A stretch of DNA of 64,000 nt from Pelargonium tetragonum (taxonomy: Eukaryota; Streptophyta; Magnoliopsida; Geraniales; Geraniaceae): positions 1 to 64,000 of the forward strand of contig JAYMTL010000035.1 of the NCBI GenBank assembly GCA_036897445.1, in the 5' to 3' direction. The notes beneath the pieces were generated by a model. That model saw only the letters and a list, made by a program, of their open reading frames with translations, searched no databases and was not told the DNA's origin. A program made the translations under genes and the position numbers. Below, one piece after another: positions 11,991 to 24,313 of this stretch. The number at the start of each line of letters is the position of its first letter. Positions within the stretch are counted from its first letter, which is position 1.

Positions 11991-12200
11991 ATTTAGAAAG
12001 AATAGGTATTTGGTCCCTTTACAAGGTCAAAACTCCAGCTTAGATATCTATTTTTGTGTAAAAGTTAGAGCAACAACTCCGGAATTTTTAGAATTTGTAT
12101 GATTATGATTAGCTTCTCCTTTAGCTGGTTTGTAGATGCAAAAGGGGTAGTTTAAGTGCTTTAAAACAAATTCTTATAGCGAGTCAGTTACTATATCTTT

Positions 12201-12274
12201 CGGGACTGACAGGACTTGAACCTGCAACATCTGCCTTGACAGGGCAGTGCTCTAACCAATTGAACTACAATCCC
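12201..12274 (-). tRNA. trnD-GUC: tRNA-Asp (anticodon GUC), plastid type
   Basis: Decodes aspartate codons. All four arms fold on the minus strand: a seven-pair acceptor GGGATTG/CAGTCCC with one G-T wobble, a D-arm GTTC...GAGC with a nine-base loop, an anticodon stem CTGCC/GGCAG around CTGTCAA (anticodon GTC, T33 present), a five-base variable loop ATGTT, and a T-arm GCAGG/CCTGT around TTCAAGT. The discriminator base is G, as aspartate tRNAs need, and CCA is not encoded. The A at position 38 and the overall sequence follow the cyanobacterial/plastid trnD pattern rather than the C38 form usual in proteobacteria and many mitochondria. No gene flanks it, and I see no promoter. This is the only intact gene I can defend. 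Isotype is certain; plastid origin is likely but not proven. Confidence 0.95.
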
Positions 12275-12639
12275 AAGAAGGCATATAATTATAATACAGA
12301 ATACAAGTATCAACTCCTATTATATACTATAAAAGGTTTCTATACTACCTGTTTAGAAATCCCTAGAATTTTCTTCTTAAAACCAAAAGAAATTACACTT
12401 TTAAATATAGATAACCGGATAGCTAAAAGATTCTCTGTAATGATAATAGGGCTGCTTTCTTTATTCTAAATTTATATATGTCAATTGTAATAAATAGATA
12501 TAAGTTTCCAGTCAGAAAATAAATAATAGAGCATGCAACCAAAGAATATAATAACTAAAGTCTCTAGAATGGGTTCTCTTTTTTTAAGGGTCTCGGGTTA
12601 AGGAAAAGAATTCTTTAATAAACTTTCTTGTAAACGACT
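12275..12639. other. spacer without a supported gene
   Basis: A 77-codon plus-strand open frame (12,236-12,469) starts inside the tRNA gene on the opposite strand, so it is an artefact. The rest is A+T-rich spacer with no feature I can name. Confidence 0.5.
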
Positions 12640-12970
12640 CAAGCTCTTTCCGATCTGAAGCAAATGTGTTAACTTCCCACTTCTATACTCCTATCTTATC
12701 CCTACTCTGACTAACCTATACCTGTACTTGGATTCTGTAGCTTACTATTGACTTACTCTTACCTGTATTTGTAGCTAGGGATGGTATGAATCTTCTTGGG
12801 GTGTTAGGGCTAAGGATAAAAAAGGTATTATAGATAGTTATAGTCTTATTAGGGTATATTCCTCTTTTTGCTTTCGACCTTCTAGGCGAATACACTTTTG
12901 CTTAAGCTGGGTGACTGCCTTGATAGGAGAATGCGTTTGATAGGTTTTCGTGGGCCAAGGCAAGCTTTAG
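12640..12970. other. TpA-rich patch, probable old insertion (broken)
   Basis: G/C-run clusters are sparse, CTAT/CTTAC words are dense, and TATTGACTT occurs at 12,746-12,754, linking it to the patches at 8,840, 11,720, 34,120 and 37,375. No intact frame. Family unknown. Confidence 0.3.
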
Positions 12971-15900
12971 CTTGAAGCTACTCTTTTGACACAAGTTTGA
13001 GTCTAATTCCTTGATCAGTAAAAATCTTTTATTTATATATGATTTATAAAGGTATTTTCAATATAGTATTTTAAGGAGAGTAAGAATTCGCTTTGTTCCT
13101 CTTTTAAAACTCGAGCGGACGATTATAAAGCAAGGAGTTTTAGTATTAAATTAGCCTGTTTCTAAGATTAAAACCCCAGAGTTACCAATTCTTGACTAGA
13201 ATCGAAAACCTTTCAAACTAAATAGAAACCCCGTATTAGAGCCCTCTTATAAAGCTAATTTGTATTGTACAACAGTCCAGGCTTCCTCTCTAGTAAGGTT
13301 GTATTTCGCTCGCGCTCTAGCAAGGCTGTTAAACAAACATTCGTGTTAAGATTTGAGAAAGCCAGTCAAGGTATAGTTAAAAAGAAAGAGAGTAAATGAG
13401 CTATATATGTTAAGTTATTTCCCCCAGGTCGGTTTATTGGGTATAAAGAAAGACCTTCCGCAGCACTTAATTAGTGTTACAGCACTCAGCGAGTTTTAGT
13501 GATATTTTCTTTTTATGTGTAGGATTCTCACTCTTAGCCCCCTCAGAGATAAAGCTATATTCGTTTTTTATTACCGAATTCTCGTTTACGTTTATTACGA
13601 AAAGACCCACTTAAAAATCCGGGAGTTTACCCTCCTCAATTTTATAGATATAGGCATAAAATTGTGGAATTTTAACAAGGTTCTACGAGATTAGTAGTAA
13701 AACAAGAAATTACTAAGGGGGTTCGGGAACGTAATTTAGCCAAGTAAAAAGGGCAAACAAAGCTTTTCTTATGCATCAACAAGTCTTTTAACCAAAGACA
13801 AGAATTCTTACTTCCTAAGTTTATAACCTTCCTTTTTATTGGGCAGCAAGAAGAAGAAGGCTCGTAATAAGAACCGAAAAAGCTAAGATGTTAGTATAAA
13901 AATAAAGGAGGCCGATTCCTCCAACTAAGACTATCAAACTCGGCATTAAATCCTGATATGGGTTTTTAGTTTTGACTATTCTAGCACTACCTTAAAATAC
14001 CTAACGACTCGGCATGTTGCACAAACGGATAAAAACAAAGCATTCCCTCAACTCTAATCTAAATATCTGGTAGCTCCCATTAAATTGCAACCAAAGCCTC
14101 CCTTGGGAAACCTATATAGCATATATTTTAGTATATCTTAACCTGAGCTGAGCAAGAATTCTCTTTTGAAGTATTACCAACTAATTGGACTGCCATAAAT
14201 TTCTTATGCTTCTACTTTTTACTTTATCTCATTGCTCATTGTGAGTGGACCCCTACTTACGAGAAGAATATAAGATAATATAAAAATTTTATAGTATGCT
14301 TGGAAAACTCTTTGAATTTTAGAAACTAATTTCGCTACTTGCAAAACTTTCTGACTCACAAGGTTTTATCGAGTTCTTTCTCAACCATTAAGAGGAGACA
14401 TAAACCTTTTTGTTATTAATATCAATTTTAGAGCTTTATATTAATTAAGAAAATATAAGGAGCTCCCGTACTTAATATGCATTCTCTATTGGGTATCCTC
14501 GTGTATTACTATAAAATTACAAGACTTGGAGTTACTGACCCCAATTTACCCTCTTTCTATTCTATACAAAGATAATATATAGGAAAATCTTGAAACTAGA
14601 ATTTTAGAAAATAAGTACTAAATTCTTTAGCTAGACGAGTGTTACTAAATCTAGTAAATGGCAAAGCAGTGTAAAACAGACTTTGGTTCAAGTGCTCTTA
14701 CTAAGCCTACTATAAAACTAAGCAAAGTAAGATCTCTTACGAGACGCAAGCATTTAGGGTCGTTATCTAGCTTCTTTATTTAGTATTAGGAGTAAAAAAC
14801 TCACCGCCTCAAGTTACCTTTTATAAAACTATAGTATTCCTAATGGGTACGTGTCATTTTGTATTATTAGTTGGTATCTGTTAACTTAACTTAAGAGATT
14901 CTAGAAAGGTTTTAGTAGATATTTCGTTGATACGCGCAGACGCTAATAGGTTCTTATAGTATTGTTAAGACTTAAGAAAGAGTCCTCTGTTTCTTTTGGT
15001 TTTCTTTATTTAATTAGTATATTCTTAAAACTTAAAAAAAGGAAATTTACCTACTCCATTTATCAAGTTTAGAAAAATAAGACAGTATTAAGGTTTCGAC
15101 TACTATAGAGGGTCCCTAGTGTAATACAAAAAGAGCAGACTAAATTGAAGTAAAGCCATAATTTGAAAATCTAAAGAGCTCCGAATATAATATACGATCT
15201 TAATTTTGTGAATGAAAATTTTAAAAACTAAATAAATAGCAGCACTTTGCTTTGTTTTTCCTATATAATAAAGCTAACCCGAGCAGGAAGCAGCAAACCC
15301 TTATATTACTTTAGACCCCACAACTCAAAGTTACTTTAATAAATTATTTTAAACAAAACTCTTAAACTAGAACCCCAAAAAAGGAGTAGAGCCCGCTTTA
15401 CTCAGATAAAACAAAAGTACATTGTAGGGCGCTCTCCTATGAGGAGCTTTTTATACGTTCCTGCGCATAAGTCTGCCTCTGGTTTTCAGAATATGTAAAG
15501 ACTTTTCTGGTACCCTGATCTTTCTTACTTAAGCGGCGAAGATCTTTTAATAAATTAAAAGAACCTACAAAAGGGCCATGTTCTAGTGAAAGACAGCCCA
15601 AATCTTGTGCTTAGAATACCACAAATTTCAAGTTTCCCTACTTGAAGATATCCTAGTCTCATTTACTATAGCAAAAACAACTTTGATTTAGAAGGGATGA
15701 AGTATAGGAAATTTGAGCATTCCAAGACCCTGTGGAGAATTAATCAGGCTTGAGGACTATAGGAATGAGATTTGGGAGGTTCTACAAAAAAGTATTTAAA
15801 GTTTTGAAACTCATACAAATATTTCACTTATGTCCTGGATATTCAAGACAGGAGTTACACGAGAAACCCACTAGGCTTCTGGAAGTTTATTTGTTTTGCT

Positions 15901-18900
15901 CGAACTTTTTACTATTAGAGGTATTGTTTGTATAAAGGCTTCTACTCTACTTTTATATAAGAGTTCTATTTGCACTTTATCTTCTATTAGAGTGCTTAGC
16001 AGGAATAGCCTCCAAGTAATTAAGTTTTTGAACCAGGAGCAAACTTCTTTTTTATTCTTTAGTCTCTTAAGTGAATTCAACTATATGAAGTTATATTACT
16101 AGGAGGAATGCCTAGCTAAGGGTAAATCAGTCCTTAATCTTGCAAAAAAGTGTTAGAAAACATTTGGATCCTAGAAGGAATCCTATTAGTATACTATAAA
16201 AATGAAAACCCGAGTCGAGAGTAGGTAAGAAAAAAGAAACACTTCTAAACTTTATAAGCAAAGTGTTAAGATTAAAAGATACTGTGAATATGTTAAATAG
16301 AGGGGATAGAAGCCCTAAAAAGGTATGGTGTAAAAAGTGAAGTCTGGATCTTTTTGCAATAAGTAGCTCCTTTTTATATCTTAAACTTCTGGTTACCACA
16401 AAAAAGGAAGTCCAAAGTACAGGAGAGTGCTAAAGGCTATTGAGCGATAGAAACCCTGAAGTACAATCTCAAAATTAGGAGGGTAATGAGTAGAAAAAGG
16501 CAGCCCTGTTATGGTTTCTATGGAATTTTTTCTTAAGCACGTTAGCTTGTCTAGAATTTAGGGAGAGTTTTCAACTTAAACCTCGGATTTTACTAAGGAT
16601 CCTTGGAGCGCTCTGATTAGTGCCCTATTTGCTAAGGTAGAACCGGGTAATCCAAATAATAAAATGAAATCTGGTACCACTTCTTTTTGGCTTATTAAGT
16701 CCCCTATATTTCAAGGTTTTGAATCTTTATAATTTATTTGTTTAGTAAAACCAAAATTTTTGTGTATCTAAGCAAGCAGGAATGAAGGAATAAATACTGA
16801 CTCTAAAGGCCCTTAGTTTTTGTTTATCCGAGTTGCTCCCACGCGCCCTTTTCCAATTAAAAATATATTCCTTTTCTTTTTTTTATCATTTTTGAAGCTA
16901 TTTAATTAAAAAAGTATAGTATCCTTTATTCCCCTATTTCCAATTCCGTTATTCATGAAAACCCCACAAATCTAACATAAATTTTGGAGAATAGAACGCC
17001 AGTTTGAGTATCAAAAGTAGGATGCCCTTAAAAGCTTAGACTCCGATATATTCGTAATCCCTTACATAAAAAGAGCTCTTTAGTTCGTTTAGATAGTGCC
17101 TACTTAGACGGGAAGTCCTTATATTATAGGGGTGTGTTGGAGTAAAACGGAAGCCTTTATAGATTACTTATTAGTATTTTATACTAAGGGGTCCGGCAAA
17201 AGGAATATGTTCTATATCGGGAGTTATATAAAGGGTATAAGTAGGCAATCTGGTCTATTTTTTGCAGTTAGTATATAAGCTAAAACTTTCAATTTCCTTT
17301 GGAGTGCAATTCATTGTACCCTAGTTTTTGCTAGATTTTCCTTACTCGCCCACTTTATTATGAGTATTCTTGTAACTTTTTCTTATAGGTTAGCGGAATA
17401 TCTCTCGTTATAAGATAAGCCAGGGCATTCTAAATTCCCAATCGCAGAGGTAGAGTCTTTCAGTGCAAACTTTTGCGAGAAATCCGTCATTGTTTAAAAT
17501 TCCTTTTTAACGGGTCCTTAGGATTTTTAGAGGTATTCCAACGAGGAGCTGCATGTATTTATCGTAAAATTCGGTTATAGTTTTTTATTTCTAGGTATTA
17601 ATTCTAGGGTTAAGTCGATTATAAAATTTTTTGGAGTTTTCGGTTTCTTAAATCTCAGGGGATTTTTTTATGTTAAAAAGGGGGAACTTAGCTCTTTAAA
17701 GGGAAATAATCCACCAGGCGTTTAGAGTCCGGACAAGTAATCAAGGCAAAACTAAAAAAGAGTTTTCTAACCATTGAGTTGTTTATTATTCCCACTGCTT
17801 TTTCTCACTAAAGTAGTAAAAAGTCTCGAGTACCCCCTAATTAAAGTATAAGCCTTTTGTGTTAACGGGCACTTAAGAAAATATCTAACGAAATTTTGCG
17901 GTAATACTTCCAAAATGACTGTAGGGTCAAGGAAAAGATAAAGTTTACTAAATTATAAACTCTCTTTTTGTTCTGATAGAGAGTTCCGAAAATGAAAGGC
18001 AGTTGGTGTAGATTAAAGTTATAGAACTCCATCTTCTAACGTTCCTCTTTTATTCGTCTCAGATTGAACCAGGTTCGTTACTCAAAAGAAAGGGGAATCT
18101 GGCTCCCCGATTGAAAAGGATTTAGACTCAAATTATTTGTTGTAAGGAAATTTTGACAGGGTATAGTAATGGTAATTATAAAAAAAAATGAGATTCTTTA
18201 GAATATCTATAATAAATACTATAAAAAGGTATTTCTGGTACGGGTTTCTTTTATTTAGCTTTATAACTATAGCGCCTAAAGTAAAGTACAGTCAAGTTAA
18301 TACGTTTCAGGCCTTTCCTATTTATCAAATTTATACCAGCCTCTTAGAAAAAGACTTCTGCATTATTTATAGTTAATACTATAATACTTAATGAATTACT
18401 GCAAGAGAATACTCTTTGTATTACTTATAAGAATTCTAGTACTTAAAAGTTTTAGGTTTGATGATTAAGTCAATAAGTTGAATTTCATAAAGACAAAAAG
18501 AAAAAGCTTTCTCAAGAGATCTGGCACTTTTGATACAGAGTAAGATACCATTATAGACTAAGTTTACTAAGTAAAGTAGGGGTTTAGTTATTTAGTCTCT
18601 TGAATTAGCACATAAGTATTGACAAAAAATTAGGATTTTCTTATATTATAAATAAGGTTTTCCTCGAGAACACGATATTCTTAATAGAGCTCTCTTCTTT
18701 CCATGTGAACATATTAGCTAACGGAAGCAAATTCATGTGTATACGAACAAATTACAGCTGTTATATATTCTAAGGTCCTATCCTATAGGAATTCCTTTAA
18801 TCTTCAAAAGGTTTATGCAAATAAGGATTTACTTTAGCTATTCAAGTTGTTCAAGATTCGGGGTTTTTATTTTCGTGGGTATAATTATAAGATATATTAT

Positions 18901-20978
18901 TATAAAAGGAGCACTCAAAGGTAAGACATATAATAATTAACAATTAGATACTATACTACTTTTTTACTACTCAAACACAAGATTTTCATAGGATAGGTAG
19001 ACAATAAGGGCTAAGATTTAGTGAGGTCCACTTGAATTGAAAAGTGTCACTTTTTACTAAGGATATAGGAGTTTTTAAAAAAGCCATTTTTACGTAGTAC
19101 TTAAGAAACTGCAAGTTCCATCCCAGGGACGTCGTACGACAAACTAGCCCCACTTGATTTGCTTTATTTGTTCCCCCTTTTGGTTCTACTGAAACTTGAT
19201 TCATATTTATAGGTACGACATTTGCAAAAGCTCGGTGAAACATCCCGTTGTATTATTGATTATTTACACGAAGAGTTCCGCTAGAGCTGCTTTGAATGAA
19301 GTTTTTGCTTGACATACTAGTTCAAAAGACTCCAGGCAGGAACTTGTTTTTTAGTTTTAATACGCAACCTACTTACCCGGTGTCGAGTCAGACGTTTCGC
19401 TTTTCTTTTACACTAACTGTAAACCGTACCAAAGGGGTTTTATTATAACAGGAACTGGAGACAAGGATAACTGTAGGAAAGGTAGCCTCTCTAATAAAGT
19501 CTCGATTGGGCCAGCTGAGAATCTCTAAAAAGAATAACTCTAAAATATAGACTCCTGATGTAACTAGAATAAAAAACCGGAAAGACTTTTTTTCATAGTA
19601 TAACTACTGAAAGCCCGCAAGCAAAAGCAAAGCTTAGGGGATCCAGCAAAGCTCTTACTTCCAAAGGGGATGCTTTAGAAAAAGATGTCTAATGTCACTA
19701 TACCTATACTAAAGAATATAAAGATAATAGAAATGTCCTGCATCACACTACAAGACTGTTCTATCTAGGAGTTTATGCTGGATTGTCAAGAAAATTTGGT
19801 TATAGCCTATAATATTAAAAAGGATACCCATTTTATTAAGTAGATACCTCTAGCTTACAAGTTAACCCACACAATAACTAAAGAAGTTCAAGGAAAATGG
19901 GGCTAAGAAAGTGGTTGTTATCAAAGAATTCTTAAGGTTCAACTTCTTTTTCTTTTATTTCCGATGAGTAACCTGGTGAAAAGGTATTCTATTTTCTGGA
20001 AGGTAATTCCAGATTAGTAAGTCAAACAGTTTAAACCCTATTTCTAATGAACCTCAACTTTTGAAAGCAGGGCTGGCATAGGACCTTGGGGCACCTTGTA
20101 CCCTGTGCTTATTAATCTAATAAATGTAAATGGTTATCGGGAATTGAATATTCCTCCACACCAGACTTTTAAATATAAATAATTATAGACTTTATATAAA
20201 GTAAGAGCTAACCTGTTAATCAATGTTTGCTAATTGGGTCCGGTCGGTATATTTGCGAGTAAGTTTCTGAGTGGATTCTTAAGGTTTGAGGTTTTGGATG
20301 GAATTAAACTCCTTTACTAGTATCTAGTTTTAGGAAAAAAAAAGAATGATATAGTAGTAAGCCTATTCCAGTTTTTGAAGGTTAAGAATGTTTAATACTA
20401 AAAATAATAAAAAAGAAAAACTACTACTTAATTTGTTTATAAATAGCTTTTTGCTAGGACATCATATGAATTTATAAAATGAGTACTTCATTGTATTAGA
20501 ATTTCCTGAGTTTTGTCTCTTCAAAGTACACTGTGGGTAATGGAAATTAGAAAGACTTGGGATTGAATTCAACTGTACATTCCTCCGAACTTTTACATAC
20601 ATAAAGGTTGGAAATAGAAAGAATAACTTAGTAATTTTAGTTTAGCAAGTACCTGGAGTCTCTATACTTTTTTGATAATGATAGTCTGGTTAGCCGTTTA
20701 AAAGGCGGAGCTCCCTATAAAGAGGGCCCCTACTAAAGCTATGAATCCCGTCCCAATGATTGACATCAAATTAACTCAACTAAAAAGCCTTGAACGAGTG
20801 GGGGTCCTATTCTATTTGAGTACAGCAGTTAGGGGTTATGTATATACAAGATAATAAAGCATTTCCCCCACTTCATACAAGCTGCAGTTTTGCAGGAAAT
20901 TGAGTTAGAGTTATCCCTCTTTGTGTAAGTCTAACTTTATTAATTTAATAAAGGCTAAAGCTTGTCTTTAAAAAAGTG
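12971..20978. other. long spacer without a supported gene
   Basis: Eight kilobases with several open frames of 61-90 codons (15,750-16,399, 18,188-18,376, 18,737-18,940 and 18,986-19,243). They overlap each other on both strands and carry no recognisable motif, as chance frames do. A third copy of the short repeat at 8,441 lies at about 13,005-13,025. GGATCC occurs at 16,166, 16,597 and 19,639. No RNA gene or protein exon was recognised. Confidence 0.45.
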
Positions 20979-21009
20979 AGTATCCTCTCTGTTCAGGAAA
21001 GAGGATACT
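20979..21009. other. perfect 10-bp hairpin
   Basis: AGTATCCTCT (20,979-20,988) and AGAGGATACT (21,000-21,009) are perfect complements around an 11-base loop. It is the longest perfect short hairpin I noticed. No T-run follows directly and there is no upstream gene, so a terminator or 3'-end processing role is only a guess. Confidence 0.6.
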
Positions 21010-24000
21010 ATATTATTGTAGAAAAAGCAGAAAAGAAAAACTTATAGTACTTATTAACTAAAAAAAGGAAAGAGTTTTTGACTCTGAATTATCCAAAAAT
21101 CCAGTGTCAAAGGGATTCACAATATCTTTCCTATATCCCTAAGGAAAGTCAAAACAAGATTGATACTAAATAAAGAGAAACCTAGATAGTTACACGCCAT
21201 ATCCTGAAGTTTTAAGGAGTTACTCTCTAACAAAAGCTAATGCCCGATCTTAAAGTAAGTTCCATAAAGCAATCTGTAACCTGAAATATCTCACACAAGT
21301 TAGGGCTTTTAGATGAGGTAAAGCAAAAATGATAGATAAGAAGATAGGATTAAGTGCCCCTTTTTGTATAAAGGATCCTGTCACAGTAAAATAAAAAAGC
21401 CTCTATCCCTTTGCTGCTTGAGCTCTATTTTCTAACCAGTCAAATTTCGTTATATCTTTCCGTAAGTGTCTAGGCGGGACCTTAAGATCTAATTAGGTTT
21501 ATTAGATTCCTGTTCAAAAGCGCCTTATAAAAATACACGAAGTCTATAATTTACAAGGTAATTTGATAAAAGGAGTCCTATTCCGAGAAGTGCTAACTCC
21601 AGTCTTTTCCTGTGCTAGTTCAAAGGAAGCGCGGATAAATATAATAGCTAGGCGTTGGGTAGTTTTTATTTCTTAAAGTGTGTATCCCTTGACTAAGGCG
21701 TTAGTAGAATAAAGTACTGCTAATGAAACACCTGATAAGTAAACCTTGCCTTTGCCCCTATAAAGGATACTTGCTTTAAATTTACTCTCAACCTGTACCT
21801 TCTGCAACTACACTAACTACATTTATACCTTTAAGGCTCTAAGCTCACAGGACTTTTGTGCTTTAAAACTTTCTAGTTGTATTACACTTGTTACTATAAT
21901 ATTGGGATCCCGTCCGTCCAATTAAGTTACTCCTTATTATTTATAAATCAGAATACAGACTTTTTGGAGATAATGTAATAACAAAATTCACCACAGAGCT
22001 CTGAAGGGTATCCATCTTAATACATTCTAACAGAAGGTTTTTAATTAAAAAAGGGCTTTTACGAACGTAAAGTACTTACTAGATACTGGATAAAAAGACT
22101 CCCTTGAAGACTATAAACCAGAATCTTCTTAGCTTGGGAGTAATAAATAGGGAGCGCTGGGTTTATAGAATATTTATGTTTAAAGTCTTTCATTTCGGTA
22201 GTAATAATTTTAATCAGATAGATTTGGGCAGTTGTACTGGCAATTTTTGGGTTGCGAGGCTTGTCTTATGTTACATTTACACTCATTTTATATAAAAAAA
22301 ATTCCTCGCGGTCGGTCTGGTGTAAATATAAGTTAAATTGAGATACATTCAACCTTTCTGAGTACAATTACTAGGCGTTGTAGGGGTAAACAACCGGTTT
22401 ATAAGTATATAGCTTTACTGAGCATAAGGTATAAAAAGGCAGGGGATACCTAATTTTATGACTCAGCATAAAAGGGTCTAACCAAAAGGGAAGGGCTAAA
22501 AAAAGGGGGGCACTTAGTAGTACTATAAAAAACCTTTACTACGAAGCTTTACGTAATTTATAATGTGCTTTAGGGCACCCCGCGTATGATTACATCTCAA
22601 AATTTTACTGCAGTTTTCTTTCTTAAAAGTGGAAATACTTAATTCCTAAGAAACTAGGATATACCCAAGCTGGGGGTTCTATTAAAGAATAACTTATTTT
22701 CTTTTCCGTAACATTTCTAGTTAAGAGTGGATTTTCCTATAACGAGCATCACTGCACAAGTAAGCTGCGTACTACTTATCCGGGGCCCCTCTTTTAGACT
22801 TTTCTTTTGTAGGTAACGTAGGCTTGTGACCAATTTTTGTTGTACATAAAGAAACCCTATAAAAAGCGATTCCATCCGGAACTGAGCAAAAGTACTCTTA
22901 AATCTGGTTTTCTAAGAGTCTCTTTATTTATAGTAAATAACTTTAGGCTAGGTAGATCTGCAAAGTGTCAAATGAACTCGCTGTTTATCCTTATTTTTTT
23001 ATTCGTATTATTCGTACCAGAAGGAGCACAGACTGAGTCACTTTTAAATAACCTATACTTTTTTTGTGCTATCCGTAGTACTAGAAAAAGTCCTGCATAT
23101 AAGCCCCAAAAACTCCAACCCAAAATTCTAATTTATATAAGTCCCTTAGCGGGTTTAAAAGAGTACTATAGTTTTTAGAATCTCACTTTTCTATTCTGGG
23201 TTTTTTAAGTATAGGGTAGAGCTCCTATTAGTAATTTGACAAAGGTGTAATCTTTGAACAAGGGAATATCCTTGTACAAAATTCATCAAAAGTGCTTCTA
23301 ATATTTCAGGATCCTTTTTATTTTATAGCTTTTCAAAACACTTATAACCTAAACATAATTTTCTGTAGTATAAAGGAAGCTTAAGCAATTGATAATAAGT
23401 ATATATGGAAGAAATCTCAAAGCGCCAAAATTCAAAAGTTATAAAACTAGCGAAAAATCGCCTTTTAAAAGACTCTCAGCAACCCTCCAGCTATTACACC
23501 GCCGAGTAGAGAGGGTAATAGAATTACAGAAAGTGAAAAAGTTCCTGTCCATTAAATTTCTTACCAACACCTGTTACTTGCGGAACTGACTACTAATATC
23601 GGAGTTAACGATTTTAAACGAGGGCTTTAGCTGCCAATTCTATTCTTTACTCCTAGATGTTTTACTACTTACTTTAAAGAAAGGGTTCTAAGAGCAAGGC
23701 TTTTATTTTAGGGCAAGAGGAACTCTATTTTGTTCTTAACGAACTTAAGTTCTTTTTTAGTATATTAGGAATCTAGATATTTCAATTCTTAGTAGGAAAA
23801 CTTGACCTGACCCCTGACAGTTGAGAAAACAACCAAAACGTAAGTACAAAAAGGGGGGCTAAAATGAGTATATTGCAAGCTCCCTCGCTCTTTTTGAATT
23901 CCAAGTACAGTTAACCTTATTCGGATGAAAGTCAAGCCCAAGACTAAACTTTATATAACCTTTACCTTTAGTTAATCTAGTAGCAGTATTCACTAAAAGT

Positions 24001-24292
24001 CAAAAAGTTTTTCTTTTTCAAATATGTCTTGTAAGCAAATGTGGTTTAACGTATTATAAAAAGGTACTTACTTTCAAAGAGCTACCTACCACACTTTTTT
24101 TTAGAATTTTAACTACGAATTCCTTTTTCCTTTAAAAAGGGAGACCCTCCTACTCCCTTTGTGTTTTTGTATCTGCTTCAAAAGCGAAAAAATTTTAATA
24201 GAGTCTTGTTACGGAAAATTATCCCCAAAATGTATTTCCAAAATTAATATAAGAGAAAAGTATAGGCCATAACAAGAGACTAAAGCTTTTGA
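21010..24292. other. spacer holding the longest open frame (113 codons)
   Basis: The frame at 22,837-23,178 (+) begins at a TTG codon and encodes 113 residues with one hydrophobic run in the middle. It matches nothing I recognise, has no ribosome binding site that I can see, and is of a length expected by chance. Shorter frames at 22,104-22,295 and 23,389-23,589 are likewise unconvincing. GGATCC occurs at 21,373, 21,905 and 23,309. Confidence 0.45.
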
Positions 24293-24313
24293 ATCGACGT
24301 AGCTCAATTAGCA
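24293..24313 (+). pseudogene. tRNA-like 5' end (relic)
   Basis: ATCGACG followed by TA and GCTCAATTAGC reads like an acceptor strand, positions 8-9 and a D-arm. Nothing tRNA-like follows, and no 3' half in the window ends with the required CGTCGAT. It may be a truncated copy or a chance match. Confidence 0.25.

Noticed and set aside
22837-23178. 113-codon open frame, the longest in the window
   Set aside because: Starts at TTG, has no recognisable motif or ribosome binding site, and one or more frames of this length are expected by chance in 64 kb at this composition.
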